A DNA stretch of 64,000 bases from Rhizobium sp. BT03 (lineage in GTDB: Bacteria > Pseudomonadota > Alphaproteobacteria > Rhizobiales > Rhizobiaceae): the NCBI RefSeq assembly GCF_030053155.1, contig NZ_CP125640.1, forward strand, positions 2,294,001 to 2,358,000, written 5' to 3'. The position numbers were made by a program, and so were the translations under genes. The number at the start of each line of letters is the position of its first letter. Within the stretch, counting starts at the first letter, position 1. Below are positions 43,424-53,843 of this stretch, one piece after another. The notes beneath the pieces were generated by a model. The model was not told the origin of the DNA. It made no database searches and saw only the letters and a list, made by a program, of their open reading frames with translations.

Positions 43424-44431
43424 ATGGCCCGATCGCGTACCGATAATCCGAATATTGCCGTCCTGCTTCCCTGCTATAACGAGGCAGCGACAATCGGCCC
43501 CGTGGTGCGGGGTTTCCGCGCGACGCTGCCGGATGCTACGATCCACGTCTACGACAATAATTCCACCGACGGCACCGCGCTGCAGGCCATGCTTGCCGGC
43601 GCGCATGTCGTGCGCGAGCGGCGGCAAGGCAAGGGCCACGTCGTGCGCCGCATGTTCGCCGACATCGACGCCGACATCTACATCATCGCCGATGGCGACG
43701 GCACCTATACGCCAGCCGATGCCGAAGAACTGGTGCGCACACTGCTGACCGAGCGGGCCGACATGGTGGTGGGAACCCGGCGCGGCGTTCATGCCGATGC
43801 CGGCCGCCAGGGCCATGCGCTCGGCAACCGGCTTTTCAACCTGCTCTACCGGACGATCTTCGGCCCAGACTTCACCGACATCTTTTCCGGCTACCGCGCT
43901 TTCTCGCGCCGCTTCGTCAAGAGCTTCCCGGCTGTATCGGGCGGCTTCGAGATCGAAACCGAAATGTCCGTGCACGCCTCGCGGCTGAAACTGCCGGTCA
44001 GCGAACTGGAACTCGATTATGGCCGCCGGCCGGAAGGCTCGCATTCCAAGCTCTCGACCTTCCGCGACGGCGGCAGGATCCTCTGGATGTTCGCGATGCT
44101 GATGAAGGAAACCCGGCCCTTCGCCTTCTTCAGCACGATCAGCGCCACCTTCATGCTGGCGAGTCTCGGCTTCATGGCGCCGGTGCTGGCGGAATATTTC
44201 GCAACGGGTCTCGTCAGCCGCATGCCGACCTGGGTGCTGTCGATGGCGCTGATGATGATCTCCTTCATGCTGTTTACCGCCGGCGTCATCCTGGATTCGG
44301 TGGCCCGCGCCCGCGCCGAACAGCTTCGAATCCATTATATGAACCTGGAGACGCCGAGCGCGGCCAATGCTCCGCTCAGCGAAGCAGCGTCCGCATCTCA
44401 CGCGCGTCCCGGCAAGGCGGATGCGGCATGA
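43424..44431 (+). CDS. GT2 family glycosyltransferase with C-terminal membrane segments (GtrB/DPM1-like)
   Basis: The 335-residue protein begins with a GT-A fold: VLLPCYNEAATIGPVV, YDNNSTDGT and the DxD motif ADGDGTYTPADA. The central FTDIFSGYRAFSRRFVKSF is typical of the polyprenyl-phosphate glycosyltransferases. Two hydrophobic segments near residues 240 and 280 anchor it. Like GtrB it should transfer a sugar from its nucleotide form to polyprenyl phosphate on the cytoplasmic side. Its stop overlaps the gtrA start (ATGA). Confidence 0.9.
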   Translation: MARSRTDNPNIAVLLPCYNEAATIGPVVRGFRATLPDATIHVYDNNSTDGTALQAMLAGAHVVRERRQGKGHVVRRMFADIDADIYIIADGDGTYTPADAEELVRTLLTERADMVVGTRRGVHADAGRQGHALGNRLFNLLYRTIFGPDFTDIFSGYRAFSRRFVKSFPAVSGGFEIETEMSVHASRLKLPVSELELDYGRRPEGSHSKLSTFRDGGRILWMFAMLMKETRPFAFFSTISATFMLASLGFMAPVLAEYFATGLVSRMPTWVLSMALMMISFMLFTAGVILDSVARARAEQLRIHYMNLETPSAANAPLSEAASASHARPGKADAA

Positions 44432-44805
44432 GAAAGCTCATCCGCTTCGCCATTGCCGGCGGCATCGGCTTTCTCGTCGATGCCGGCGTGCTGTCGGCGC
44501 TGCTGCATCTGACGCCGCTCGGGCCTTTCCTGGCACGGCTCGTCGCGATCGCGCTGGCAATGGCGGCGACCTGGGTTTTCAACCGGAACTTCACCTTCGA
44601 TCGCTCCGGCCGTTCGCTCGCCGCCGAAGGCTTCCGCTACGGCTCGGTCGGCGTCACGGCGGCGCTCGTCAATTACGGGCTTTATTCCGCGCTGCTGCTT
44701 TCGCTGCCTGGGCTCCAGCCGCTTGGCGCGATGATGGTTGCCAGTATCGCGGCAATGGTCTTCAGCTTCTTCGGCTATTCGCGCTTCGTCTTCCGCGCCG
44801 AGTGA
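44428..44805 (+). CDS. GtrA family protein (lipid-linked sugar flippase)
   Basis: The 125-residue protein has four membrane segments and the GtrA/DPMS family pattern: LIRFAIAGGIGFLVDAGVLS, WVFNRNFTFDRSG and FRYGSVGVTAALVNYGLY, ending SFFGYSRFVFR. GtrA proteins are thought to flip polyprenyl-phosphate-linked sugar to the periplasm. The ATGA overlap with the GT2 gene makes a coupled pair, and a composite hairpin repeat follows. Confidence 0.92.
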   Translation: MRKLIRFAIAGGIGFLVDAGVLSALLHLTPLGPFLARLVAIALAMAATWVFNRNFTFDRSGRSLAAEGFRYGSVGVTAALVNYGLYSALLLSLPGLQPLGAMMVASIAAMVFSFFGYSRFVFRAE

Positions 44806-44807
44806 TT

Positions 44808-44908
44808 AGAGCGCCGCGCGTCCAAAAGGACGCGCTAAGGACGCTCTAACACTTTGAAGTGGCGCATAATCCTTTCCGAAAATCGATTCCGATTTTCGGG
44901 GTTATGCA
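44808..44908. repeat. Composite palindromic repeat between gtrA and the oxidoreductase gene
   Basis: GCGCGTCC-aaaa-GGACGCGC (44816-44835) lies inside AGAGCG...CGCTCT (44808-44847), and CCGAAAATC pairs with GATTTTCGG at 44876-44899. It probably serves as terminator for the convergent genes. Confidence 0.7.
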
Positions 44909-45895
44909 CTAGACCGCTTCCCAGCCGTCCTTCTCGCTGGCGCGGTAGATCGCGTCGATCACCTTCTGGTTCAGCTTCGAATTTTCGAGCGTGACGAGTT
45001 CTTCCTTGCCGTCCTTCACCGCCCGCGCGAAGGCTTCGACCTCACGCTTGTACTGGCGGCTGTCCTGGAAGCGGAAGATGCGCGATTCATTGTGGCTGCG
45101 GTCGGCAAGCTCGATCTCCTCAGGCCCAAAGCGATTGGCGTTGAATGGCGACTTCACCTCGATGTAACCGTCGGTGCCGTGGAAGACCATGACCTGGCGG
45201 TTGGCCATCTGCGTCGAGATATAGAAGCTCAGCTCGAAATCGCCGAAATCGGCTTTGACGCTCGAATAGATATCCGTACCGAATTCGGGATCGCGCTCGG
45301 TGACCGCCTGGATCCGCAGCGGTTCCTTGCCGGTGGAAAAACGCGTGCCCATGACGGGATAGACGCCGATATCGGGAAGGCCGCCGCCGCCAAGCTCGGG
45401 GACGTTGCGCATGTTGGCGGGATCGCGGTTGAAATAGGTGAAGGCGCCCTGCACATGCCGCAGCTTGCCGATCGCGCCCTCATCGATCAGCGCGCGCACC
45501 TTCTGCCAGACCGGGGAATAGGTGATCATATAGGCTTCGGTGACCACCACGCGGTTGCGGTCGCGGGCGGCGATCACATCGTCGATATCGCCGGCCTTCA
45601 AGGCGAGCGGTTTTTCACAGAGCACGTGCTTGCCGGCATCGGCTGCTTTGATCGACCATTCGATATGCTGCGAGGTCGGCAGCGGGATGTAGACCGCGTC
45701 GATGAGATCGGAGGCCAGCATCTCCTCATAGGAGCCGAAGGCATGCGGCACGGAGAAACGGTCGGCCATCTCCCTGGCACGGGCGAGATCACGGCTGGCA
45801 ATCGCCGTGACGACGCAATTTTCCGCGTCCTGGATTGCGGGAACGACATTGTCGCGGCCGATCTTCGCCGTTGAAATAATACCGAAGCGCAGCAT
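44909..45895 (-). CDS. Gfo/Idh/MocA family oxidoreductase
   Basis: The 328-residue protein has the N-terminal Rossmann fold ([20 protein letters not shown]), the E-K-P motif [15 protein letters not shown] near residue 93, and the C-terminal alpha/beta domain with [13 protein letters not shown] carrying the D-x-x-x-H/Y-type catalytic part. Such enzymes oxidise or reduce sugars and sugar alcohols with NAD(P). The ATG at 45895 follows GGGAGG by a few bases; a start five codons earlier lacks this. Confidence 0.9.
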   Translation of the reverse strand: MLRFGIISTAKIGRDNVVPAIQDAENCVVTAIASRDLARAREMADRFSVPHAFGSYEEMLASDLIDAVYIPLPTSQHIEWSIKAADAGKHVLCEKPLALKAGDIDDVIAARDRNRVVVTEAYMITYSPVWQKVRALIDEGAIGKLRHVQGAFTYFNRDPANMRNVPELGGGGLPDIGVYPVMGTRFSTGKEPLRIQAVTERDPEFGTDIYSSVKADFGDFELSFYISTQMANRQVMVFHGTDGYIEVKSPFNANRFGPEEIELADRSHNESRIFRFQDSRQYKREVEAFARAVKDGKEELVTLENSKLNQKVIDAIYRASEKDGWEAV

Positions 45896-46024
45896 ATCCA
45901 AACCTCCCAAACAGATTTCCGCGAACCATATTCAGGCCTCAGCTGCGGCGCAATGGCGCGGGCTGAAATCACGGAAGTTTGCCTTCCCGGATGCCCGCAA
46001 TGCGCTAAGTTCTTCCAGATCGTC

Positions 46025-46072
46025 AGAGCATGATGTCGTCCGAAAACCGCTTACCCCTCTCGGCATCATGCT
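46025..46072. repeat. Dispersed palindromic repeat (agagcatgat family) upstream of an aldo/keto reductase
   Basis: It begins AGCATGATG and ends CATCATGCT with a cgtccgaaaaccgc core; a close relative sits at 49824-49873. It ends 60 bp before the ATG at 46132. Confidence 0.8.
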
Positions 46073-46131
46073 GCGGGACGGCGTTCTGCCGTATCCGCGA
46101 TTTCAATCATTGCAGAATTTTGGAGAGCGTC

Positions 46132-47079
46132 ATGGAAATGCGCCGGCTTGGAAAAACAGGTCTTTCGGTCGCGCCGATCGTCATCGGCGGCAATGTCTTC
46201 GGCTGGACGGCCGACGAGAAAACATCCTTCGCCATTCTCGACGCCTTCTTCGATGCGGGCCTGAATACGATCGACACGGCCGATGTCTATTCCGCCTGGG
46301 TTCCGGGCAACAAGGGCGGCGATTCCGAGGAAATCATCGGGCGCTGGCTGAAACAGGCAAGCCTCTCCCGCGACAAGGCCGTGATCGTTACCAAGGTCGG
46401 CTCGGACATGGGACAGGGAAAAACGCTGAAGGAGAGCTATATTCTGAAAGCGGTCGAGGATTCGCTCACCCGGCTGCAGACCGATTATATCGACCTCTAT
46501 CTCTCGCATTGGCCGGATGCAGATACGCCGCACGAGGAAACGCTCGGCGCCTATGCCAAGCTGAAGCAGCAGGGCAAGATCCGCGCCCTCGGCTGCTCGA
46601 ATTATGATGCGGCGCTGCTCCAGGCTTCCTTCGACGCTGCCGAAAAGGCCGGGCTGCCGCGTTACGATGTGGTACAGCCGGAATATAACCTCTATGAGCG
46701 CGCAAGCTTCGAGGGGCCGCTCGCCGAGCTCTGCATCGAGGAAGATATCGGCGTCATCACCTATTTCAGCCTCGCCGCCGGCTTCCTCACCGGCAAATAC
46801 CGCAGCAAGGCCGATACCCAGGGGCGCGCCCGCGAGGGCCGGGTCTCGCAATATCTCGACGCCAAGGGGCTGCGCATCCTTGCAGCACTCGACAAGGTTT
46901 CCGCCGAAACCGGCGCCAAGCCCGCGGAAATTTCGCTCGCCTGGCTCTTGCGCAAACCGGGCGTGACGGCGCCGATTGCCAGCGCGACCAGCCTTTCGCA
47001 GCTTGAAAGCCTGGCGAAATCGGCGACACTTGCCCTTTCCGACGAGGCGATGGCGCTGCTCGACGAAGCCGGGAACTGA
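46132..47079 (+). CDS. Aldo/keto reductase
   Basis: The 315-residue TIM-barrel enzyme has the family parts MRRLGKTGLSVAPIVIGGN, the catalytic Asp/Tyr region NTIDTADVYSAW, the lysine in VIVTKVGSDMG, the histidine in DLYLSHWPDADTPHEE, and the cofactor end LLRKPGVTAPIASATSLSQL. It uses NADPH to reduce aldehydes or ketones. GGAGAG lies just before the start. A GNAT gene follows 14 bp after it, likely in the same transcript. Confidence 0.93.
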   Translation: MEMRRLGKTGLSVAPIVIGGNVFGWTADEKTSFAILDAFFDAGLNTIDTADVYSAWVPGNKGGDSEEIIGRWLKQASLSRDKAVIVTKVGSDMGQGKTLKESYILKAVEDSLTRLQTDYIDLYLSHWPDADTPHEETLGAYAKLKQQGKIRALGCSNYDAALLQASFDAAEKAGLPRYDVVQPEYNLYERASFEGPLAELCIEEDIGVITYFSLAAGFLTGKYRSKADTQGRAREGRVSQYLDAKGLRILAALDKVSAETGAKPAEISLAWLLRKPGVTAPIASATSLSQLESLAKSATLALSDEAMALLDEAGN

Positions 47080-47093
47080 AAGAGGGAGAGCCG

Positions 47094-47537
47094 ATGACCG
47101 TGACGATCCGCGATGCCCGCCCCGAGGATGAAACCCGCTGGCGCGAACTCTGGGCTGATTATCTCACCTTTTACGAGGTCACGGTCGATGCCGATATCAC
47201 CGATTCCACCTGGCGCCGGGTTTTCGATCCGGCGTCGGCGATCGCCATGCGGGTCGCCGAGGGCGACGGCAGGATCATGGGCTTTGCGCTCTATCTCACC
47301 CATGAGGGCAGCTGGATCCGCGGCAGGGACTGCTATCTCGAAGACCTGTTCGTCGATCCCGAGGCACGCGGCAAAGGCGTCGGGCGAGCGCTGATGGACG
47401 ATCTCGTCGAACTCGGCAAGGCGCAAGGCTGGTCGCGGCTCTATTGGCATACGAGCGAGCAGAACAAGACGGCCCGGGCGCTCTACGACAGCTATGTCGA
47501 GAGCGACGGTCATATCCGCTATCGCATCAGCTTCTGA
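47094..47537 (+). CDS. GNAT family N-acetyltransferase
   Basis: The 147-residue protein has a complete GNAT fold: VTIRDARPEDETRWRELW at the start, YLEDLFVDPEARGKGVGRAL as the acetyl-CoA pyrophosphate loop (R/Q-x-x-G-x-A/G), and WHTSEQNKTARALYDSY near the end. Substrate unknown. It follows the aldo/keto reductase closely and its last 11 bases overlap the convergent M15-like gene. Confidence 0.9.
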   Translation: MTVTIRDARPEDETRWRELWADYLTFYEVTVDADITDSTWRRVFDPASAIAMRVAEGDGRIMGFALYLTHEGSWIRGRDCYLEDLFVDPEARGKGVGRALMDDLVELGKAQGWSRLYWHTSEQNKTARALYDSYVESDGHIRYRISF

Positions 47538-48144
47538 GGGCAGGAAAACCTTCGTACCATTCGCAATGCTTCCCCTCCCAATTCGCCATGCCCGGCTTGG
47601 TGAGGATGCCGCGCGGGCTGACGTAACTCTGAATCACCCGTTTCGGCCGCTCGTGCCACTGGATATTGAAGGCCCAGAGCTTGGGGAAGAAGCAGAGCGA
47701 GGCATAAGGCAGGTGATCGTGGATCCACCAGGCGAGCCGCTGCCAGTCGCTTTCGTCGCTGTAGCGGTCGATCATCCATGGCACGGCAATGCAGACCGCA
47801 GCGCCCATGCAGCCGTCGAAGTCCCGCATGTCCCAGATGTGATGGGCTGCGGTGGCGGCATTGGTCGAGCAGTTCAGATTGTTGTCGTTGCCAAATCTGT
47901 TGACATCGGGCGAGCGATAGCCGGAGCGGATATGCAGGCGCCCGAAGGTCGCTTCCAGCGGCTCCAGCAATTCCTGGCAAAGCCTCCTGCCCGCCTCGAT
48001 CGCCAGATCGGGGTCCTCGGGAATATTGGGAATTCGGTGGAAATCGGCAATTTCGGAGTGCAGGAAATCGCGGAAGAAGAAGTTCTGCGACAGCCTTATC
48101 CGGCCAAGATCCTCCAGACCCTTCATCGAACCCGGCTTGCGCAT
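47527..48144 (-). CDS. M15-like peptidase-fold protein
   Basis: The 205-residue protein contains LHIRSGYRSPDVNRFGN (about residue 90) and AATAAHHIWDMRDFDG, which align with the S-x-H-x-x-G-x-A-x-D zinc region of VanY/D-Ala-D-Ala carboxypeptidase-like proteins, and a later FNIQWHERP that could give the third ligand. Several motif glycines differ, so catalysis is uncertain; peptidoglycan or another envelope substrate is a guess. Starts at 48144 and 48165 are both possible. It is convergent with the GNAT gene and divergent from the DUF892 gene. Confidence 0.6.
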   Translation of the reverse strand: MRKPGSMKGLEDLGRIRLSQNFFFRDFLHSEIADFHRIPNIPEDPDLAIEAGRRLCQELLEPLEATFGRLHIRSGYRSPDVNRFGNDNNLNCSTNAATAAHHIWDMRDFDGCMGAAVCIAVPWMIDRYSDESDWQRLAWWIHDHLPYASLCFFPKLWAFNIQWHERPKRVIQSYVSPRGILTKPGMANWEGKHCEWYEGFPALRS

Positions 48145-48294
48145 GACGTTCTCTTCCTTCCACATCGACGGCGGGAATCATCGCCCGGAGCAGATTTCCA
48201 GTCCACCCGAAATCGATCGGGAACAATTTGCGCAATCCTTGCTTCTTAATGTGTCGCCGCATTCGCGGCCTTCCCCAGAACAAGGATCGAGAAA

Positions 48295-48792
48295 ATGGCC
48301 AAGGAAAAGACGTTGGAAGATCTCTTCTACGACACGCTGAAGGATATCTATTTTGCCGAACGGCAGATCCTGCGCGCCCTGCCGAAGATGGCGCGCGCCG
48401 CCCAGTCCGCCGAACTGAAGGCGGGGTTCCAGAAGCATCTGGAGCAGACCGAAGGCCAGGTCGAGCGGCTGCAGCAGGTTTTCGAGAAGATCGGCAAACG
48501 CGCCCAGGGCAAAACCTGCGAGGCGATCCAGGGCATTATCGCCGAGGGCGAGGAAATTATGGAGGAATTCAAGGGCACGCCGGCGCTGGATGCCGGGCTG
48601 ATTTCCGCGGCCCAGGCCGTCGAGCATTATGAAATCGCCCGTTACGGCACGCTGAAGACCTGGGCTGCGACGCTTGGCCTCAAGGATGTCGTCAGCCTGC
48701 TCGACCAGACGCTGCAGGAGGAAACAGCGACCGACAAGACCCTCTCGCAGCTCGCCACCACGGCGGCGAACCAGAAGGCAAAGGCTGCCTGA
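48295..48792 (+). CDS. DUF892 (YciE/YciF-type) ferritin-like protein
   Basis: The 165-residue protein is nearly all helix: LEDLFYDTLKDIYFAERQIL, MARAAQSAELKAGFQKHLEQ, then CEAIQGIIAEGEEIMEEFKG and AVEHYEIARYGTLKTWA. The E/H pattern (E-x-x-H in KHLEQ, VEHYEIARY) fits the four-helix ferritin-like diiron fold of DUF892. Relatives are induced by osmotic, desiccation or envelope stress; the reaction is unknown. It is transcribed alone, convergent with LysR. Confidence 0.9.
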   Translation: MAKEKTLEDLFYDTLKDIYFAERQILRALPKMARAAQSAELKAGFQKHLEQTEGQVERLQQVFEKIGKRAQGKTCEAIQGIIAEGEEIMEEFKGTPALDAGLISAAQAVEHYEIARYGTLKTWAATLGLKDVVSLLDQTLQEETATDKTLSQLATTAANQKAKAA

Positions 48793-48840
48793 CCCAGTGA
48801 AGAGAACGGGCGGCTGGTCTTACCGGCCGCCCGGATCTTC

Positions 48841-49728
48841 CTAGACATATTTGAAGAAATCGATGAAGGCCCGCAGTGCCGGGCGCATCTGCCGCCGGCT
48901 CGGGTAATAGAGAAACGCCCCGGAATAGGGCGCGCACCAATCCTCCAGCACCCGCACCAGCTTGCCGCTCGCCAGTTCGGCATCGACCCGCATATCGAAG
49001 AGATAGGCAAGGCCGGCGCCGTTCAGCGCCGCAAGCAGGGCCAGCCGATCCTCGCTGACAACAAGCGGCCCCTCGACTGCGACGACCAACTCCTGCCCGT
49101 CCTTTTCGAATTCCCAGCGATAGATGGAGCCGTTGGTAAAGCGCCGCTTGATGCAGCGGTGATGGACGAGATCGCGCGGGTGTTCAGGCTTCGGATAGCG
49201 CTCGAAATAGTCGGGCGAGGCGGCGATGACGGTCGTCAGATCGGGCGAAACCTTGACCGCGATCATATCGGCCTCCAGGCTCTCCTCCAGCCGTATGCCG
49301 GCATCGAAACCCTCCTTGACGATATCGGTGAAACCGTCCTCATTGGCGATCTCCAGGGTGATATCGGGATAGAGGTTGAGAAAATCGCCAAGGCGCGGGG
49401 CGAGCAGGAGATCGGAGGCGAAGCGCGGCGCAGTGATGCGCAGATTGCCGGCCGGCCTGGCGCGTGTATCGCGGACCGCCTCCAGGGCAATATCTATCTC
49501 TTCAAGCGCCGGACGCAGCCTGTCGAGAAGCAGGCGCCCCTCCTCCGTCGGCGCGACGCTGCGGGTGGTGCGCGCCAGAAGCCTGACACCCAGGCTTTCC
49601 TCCAGGCTCGATATGGCATGGCTGATCGCTGACGGCGCGACGAGGAGTTCCTTGGCTGCGGCGCGGAAGCTGCGATGCTCCGAAACGGCGGCGAGAACGG
49701 CGAGTTGCGAGAGCTGGGTTCTGTTCAT
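48841..49728 (-). CDS. LysR family transcriptional regulator
   Basis: The 295-residue protein has the LysR HTH ([40 protein letters not shown]) and effector domain. It closely resembles the other LysR gene of this window in architecture. It is divergent from an aldo/keto reductase gene, a typical LysR target arrangement. I found no clear palindrome in the 175-bp intergenic region, part of which is occupied by a dispersed repeat. Confidence 0.92.
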   Translation of the reverse strand: MNRTQLSQLAVLAAVSEHRSFRAAAKELLVAPSAISHAISSLEESLGVRLLARTTRSVAPTEEGRLLLDRLRPALEEIDIALEAVRDTRARPAGNLRITAPRFASDLLLAPRLGDFLNLYPDITLEIANEDGFTDIVKEGFDAGIRLEESLEADMIAVKVSPDLTTVIAASPDYFERYPKPEHPRDLVHHRCIKRRFTNGSIYRWEFEKDGQELVVAVEGPLVVSEDRLALLAALNGAGLAYLFDMRVDAELASGKLVRVLEDWCAPYSGAFLYYPSRRQMRPALRAFIDFFKYV

Positions 49729-49823
49729 TGATCGAAATGATAGAACAAGCCGTTATGATTTGCATATATTTTCTGACCGATGTGGCAAGGATATGGTCTG
49801 CCCGTACCGCAACGACCTCTTTG

Positions 49824-49873
49824 AGAGCATGAGGTTGTCCGAAAGCCGCTCAGACTTTTCGGTATCATGCTCC
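49824..49873. repeat. Dispersed palindromic repeat (agagcatgat family) upstream of a second aldo/keto reductase
   Basis: It starts agagcatgag, has a tgtccgaaagccgc core and ends ggtatcatgct, aligning with the copy at 46025-46072. It ends 31 bp before the ATG at 49904. Confidence 0.8.
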
Positions 49874-49903
49874 AGCGGTCCCAGCTCAGAAAAGGAGCGC
49901 ATC

Positions 49904-50899
<996 letters not shown>

Positions 50900-50906
50900 G
50901 CGACAA

Positions 50907-50945
50907 AAGCCCGGCCTGATGCAACCGGCCGGGCTTGCCTTCGCG
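50907..50945 (+). terminator. Rho-independent terminator after aldo/keto reductase
   Basis: AAGCCCGGCC (50907-50916) and GGCCGGGCTT (50927-50936) form an exact 10-bp stem, followed by gccttcgc. Confidence 0.75.
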
Positions 50946-50990
50946 GCCGGCGAAACTATCTAACGCCATCTCGGAGAACGGGATGAAAAC

Positions 50991-51350
50991 ATGTCGGACA
51001 GGCAGGCAGTCGAACAGACGGTTCATCTCTATGTCGAAGGCATGGCCTTCGGCAATGAGGCGGCCTTGAAAAAGGCCTTTCACCCGAAAAGCTCGATCAT
51101 CGGCTATTACCAGAATGCCGTCGAATGGCTGACGCGGGACGAATTCATCGCCGCCATCCTGGCGGAGGAGCCGGCGCCGCCCGGCACGCAGCCCTACATG
51201 GATATCCAGAACGTCGATGTCGAGGGCGATGCGGCGAGCGTCAAGGTCACCGACGATTTCGCCGGGATGCGTTTCACCGACTATCTCTCATTGCTGAAAA
51301 TCGATGGCCGGTGGACGATCGTCAGCAAGCTCTACCATCTTCACACGTGA
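50991..51350 (+). CDS. Nuclear transport factor 2-like family protein
   Basis: The 119-residue protein has the NTF2-like cone fold pattern of the putative lumazine-binding group: AVEQTVHLYVEGMAFGNEAA, LKKAFHPKSSIIGYYQ and the ending YLSLLKIDGRWTIVSKLYH. The pocket is likely to bind a small ligand; no function is known. It is flanked by terminator hairpins on both sides, so it is probably monocistronic. Confidence 0.85.
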   Translation: MSDRQAVEQTVHLYVEGMAFGNEAALKKAFHPKSSIIGYYQNAVEWLTRDEFIAAILAEEPAPPGTQPYMDIQNVDVEGDAASVKVTDDFAGMRFTDYLSLLKIDGRWTIVSKLYHLHT

Positions 51351-51352
51351 AA

Positions 51353-51380
51353 GACCGGCCGCCTTGGCAGCCGGTCCGTT
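51353..51380 (+). terminator. Terminator-like hairpin after NTF2-like gene
   Basis: GACCGGC (51353-51359) and GCCGGTC (51370-51376) pair exactly, followed by cgttgtttc. It lies between convergent genes and may also serve pheT. Confidence 0.6.
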
Positions 51381-51403
51381 GTTTCTGGTGAAGGTCGACC
51401 GGA

Positions 51404-53827
51404 TCAGCTTCTGAGAACGCCGCCGGTAAATTTTGTCACGCTGGCGACGATCTTCTGCGTCAGCGCCTCGAAATCCTCATCCGTCAGCGTGCGCTCGGCC
51501 GGCTGGATCTGAACCTCGATCGCCACCGACTTCTTGCCTTCGCCGACGGAAGCGCCTTCGAAGATGTCGAAGACATTGACGCCGGTGACCAGCTTGCGGT
51601 CGGCGCTTGTCGCGGCCTTGATGATGGCGCCCGCTTCCACCGTCTTGTCGACGACGAAGGCGAAGTCGCGCTTGACCGCCTGGAAGGGCGAAAGATCGAG
51701 CGCCGGCTTGGTGCGGGTCGCCTTCTTCTTCGGCTCGGCCATGGCATCGAGATAGACCTCGAAACCGCAGAGCGCGCCGGAGACATCGAGCGCCTCAAGC
51801 GTCAGCGGATGGAACTCACCGAAATAGCCGAGTATGACCTTCGGCCCCATCTTGATCGTGCCGGAGCGGCCGGGATGATACCATTCCGGCCCGCCCTGCT
51901 CGATCTGGATATTGCCCATCGGCAGGCCGCAGGCTTCGATGACGGCGAGCGCATCGGCCTTGGCGTCGAAGACGTCGACCGGCTTGCCGCCGCCCTTGGC
52001 GGCGTTCGACCAGGCGCGGCCAGCGCCGGCAAGCGAGGCCGTGCCGCGGCGAATGCCGCCGGCAACGCGGCGCTGGCCGTCCGGCCGGTCGTTCTCATAG
52101 GTGCCGGAGACCTCGAAGAGGGCGACGTCGGCATAACCCTTGTCGGCATTGCGCTGGGCAGCCGTCAGCAGGCCCGGCAGCAGCGAGGGGCGCATATCCG
52201 ACATCTCGGCGGCGATCGGATTGGCAAGCTTGAGGGCGGGCGAACCGCCGCCGAAAAGCTTGGCCTGATCCTCCGCAATGAAGGACCAGGTGACGGCTTC
52301 GAGCATGCCGCGCGAAGCGAGCGCCCGCTTGGCGAGGCGGGTGCGGATCTGCAGCGTCGTCAGGATCTTGCCGTTGACGACGGCATGGCTTTCGAGCGGC
52401 GCCGGCTTGATATTGTCGACGCCATGGATGCGCATGACCTCCTCGACGAGATCGGCCTTGCCGTCGACATCCGGACGCCAGGAAGGAACGGCGACGGAGA
52501 CACGCTCGCCCGAACCGGAGACGGTGAAGCCGAGGCGGGTCAGGATGACGTTGCTTTCCTCATCCGAGACCTCGAGCCCCGTCAGGCGCTTGACCTCGGA
52601 ATAGGGGAAATCGACGATCTTCGGTTCGTAACCCTTGTAGCCGACGACCTCGGCCCGGGCGGCCGTGCCGCCGCAGAGTTCCAGCACCAGTTCCGTCGTG
52701 CGTTCGAGACCGGGCACCATATAGTCCGGATCGACGCCGCGCTCGAAGCGGTAGCGGGCATCGGTGATGATGCCGAGGCTGCGGCCTGATTTGGCGATGT
52801 TCATCGGGTCCCAGAGGGCCGATTCGATCAGTACGTCGACGGTGTTCTCGTCGCAGCCGGAATGTTCGCCGCCCATGATGCCGCCGATCGATTCGATGCC
52901 GTCCTCATCGGAGATGACGACGTTGTTGGGGCCGAGCTTATATTCACGCTGATCGAGCGCCAGCACGGTCTCGCCCTCAGTGGCGCGCCGGACGGTGAGG
53001 TTGCCGTTGATCTTGGCGGCATCGAAGACGTGGATCGGCCGGCCCTGGTCGAAGGTCATGTAATTGGTGACATCGACCAGCGCGTTGATCGGGCGCAGGC
53101 CGATGGCGATCAGCCGCTGCTGCATCCAGCGCGGGCTCGGGCCGTTCTTGACGCCGCGCACCAGGCGCAGCGCAAAACCCGGGCAGAGCTTGGCATCGTC
53201 GAGATCGAGCGTCAGCTTCACCGGCGTCTCGCCTTCGACGGCGAAAGACGGTGCCGGCCGGGTCTTCAGCGTACCGAGGCCGGAAGCGGCGAGATCGCGG
53301 GCGATACCGTGGATCGAGGTGCAGTCCGGCCGGTTCGGCGTCAGGTTGATCTCGATGACCGGGTCGTCGAGATGAGCGTAGGTCGCGTAGCTCGTGCCGA
53401 CAGGCGCATCGTCGGGCAGATCGATGATGCCGTCGTGGCTGTCGGAGATCTGCAGCTCCTTTTCGGAGCACATCATGCCACGGCTTTCGACGCCGCGAAT
53501 ATTGCCGACGGCAAGCGTCACATCGATGCCGGGAACATAGGTTCCGGGTGCCGCGAAGGCGCCGACGAGGCCGGCGCGCGCATTCGGCGCGCCGCAGACG
53601 ACCTGGACCGGCGCGCCGGCGCCGGTGTCGACCATCAGCACCTTCAGGCGGTCGGCCTGCGGATGTTTGTCCGCCGAGACAACTTTGGCGATGACGAAGG
53701 GCTTGAACGCCGCCTTGTCGTCGACATCCTCGACCTCCAGACCGATCTCAGTGAGGCGCGTGCAGATTTCATCGAGGCCGGCATCCGTTTCCAGATGCTC
53801 TTTCAGCCAGGAGAGCGTGAATTTCAT
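51404..53827 (-). CDS. pheT: Phenylalanine--tRNA ligase subunit beta
   Basis: The 807-residue protein has the normal domain order: an N-terminal tRNA-binding (EMAP-like) domain with [19 protein letters not shown], the B3/B4 editing region with [21 protein letters not shown]5 ([11 protein letters not shown]), and the C-terminal anticodon-binding domain ([20 protein letters not shown]). With PheS it makes Phe-tRNA(Phe) and hydrolyses mischarged Tyr-tRNA(Phe). It follows pheS by 16 bp. Confidence 0.98.
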   Translation of the reverse strand: MKFTLSWLKEHLETDAGLDEICTRLTEIGLEVEDVDDKAAFKPFVIAKVVSADKHPQADRLKVLMVDTGAGAPVQVVCGAPNARAGLVGAFAAPGTYVPGIDVTLAVGNIRGVESRGMMCSEKELQISDSHDGIIDLPDDAPVGTSYATYAHLDDPVIEINLTPNRPDCTSIHGIARDLAASGLGTLKTRPAPSFAVEGETPVKLTLDLDDAKLCPGFALRLVRGVKNGPSPRWMQQRLIAIGLRPINALVDVTNYMTFDQGRPIHVFDAAKINGNLTVRRATEGETVLALDQREYKLGPNNVVISDEDGIESIGGIMGGEHSGCDENTVDVLIESALWDPMNIAKSGRSLGIITDARYRFERGVDPDYMVPGLERTTELVLELCGGTAARAEVVGYKGYEPKIVDFPYSEVKRLTGLEVSDEESNVILTRLGFTVSGSGERVSVAVPSWRPDVDGKADLVEEVMRIHGVDNIKPAPLESHAVVNGKILTTLQIRTRLAKRALASRGMLEAVTWSFIAEDQAKLFGGGSPALKLANPIAAEMSDMRPSLLPGLLTAAQRNADKGYADVALFEVSGTYENDRPDGQRRVAGGIRRGTASLAGAGRAWSNAAKGGGKPVDVFDAKADALAVIEACGLPMGNIQIEQGGPEWYHPGRSGTIKMGPKVILGYFGEFHPLTLEALDVSGALCGFEVYLDAMAEPKKKATRTKPALDLSPFQAVKRDFAFVVDKTVEAGAIIKAATSADRKLVTGVNVFDIFEGASVGEGKKSVAIEVQIQPAERTLTDEDFEALTQKIVASVTKFTGGVLRS

Positions 53828-53843
53828 CGTCCCAATTCTCCGT

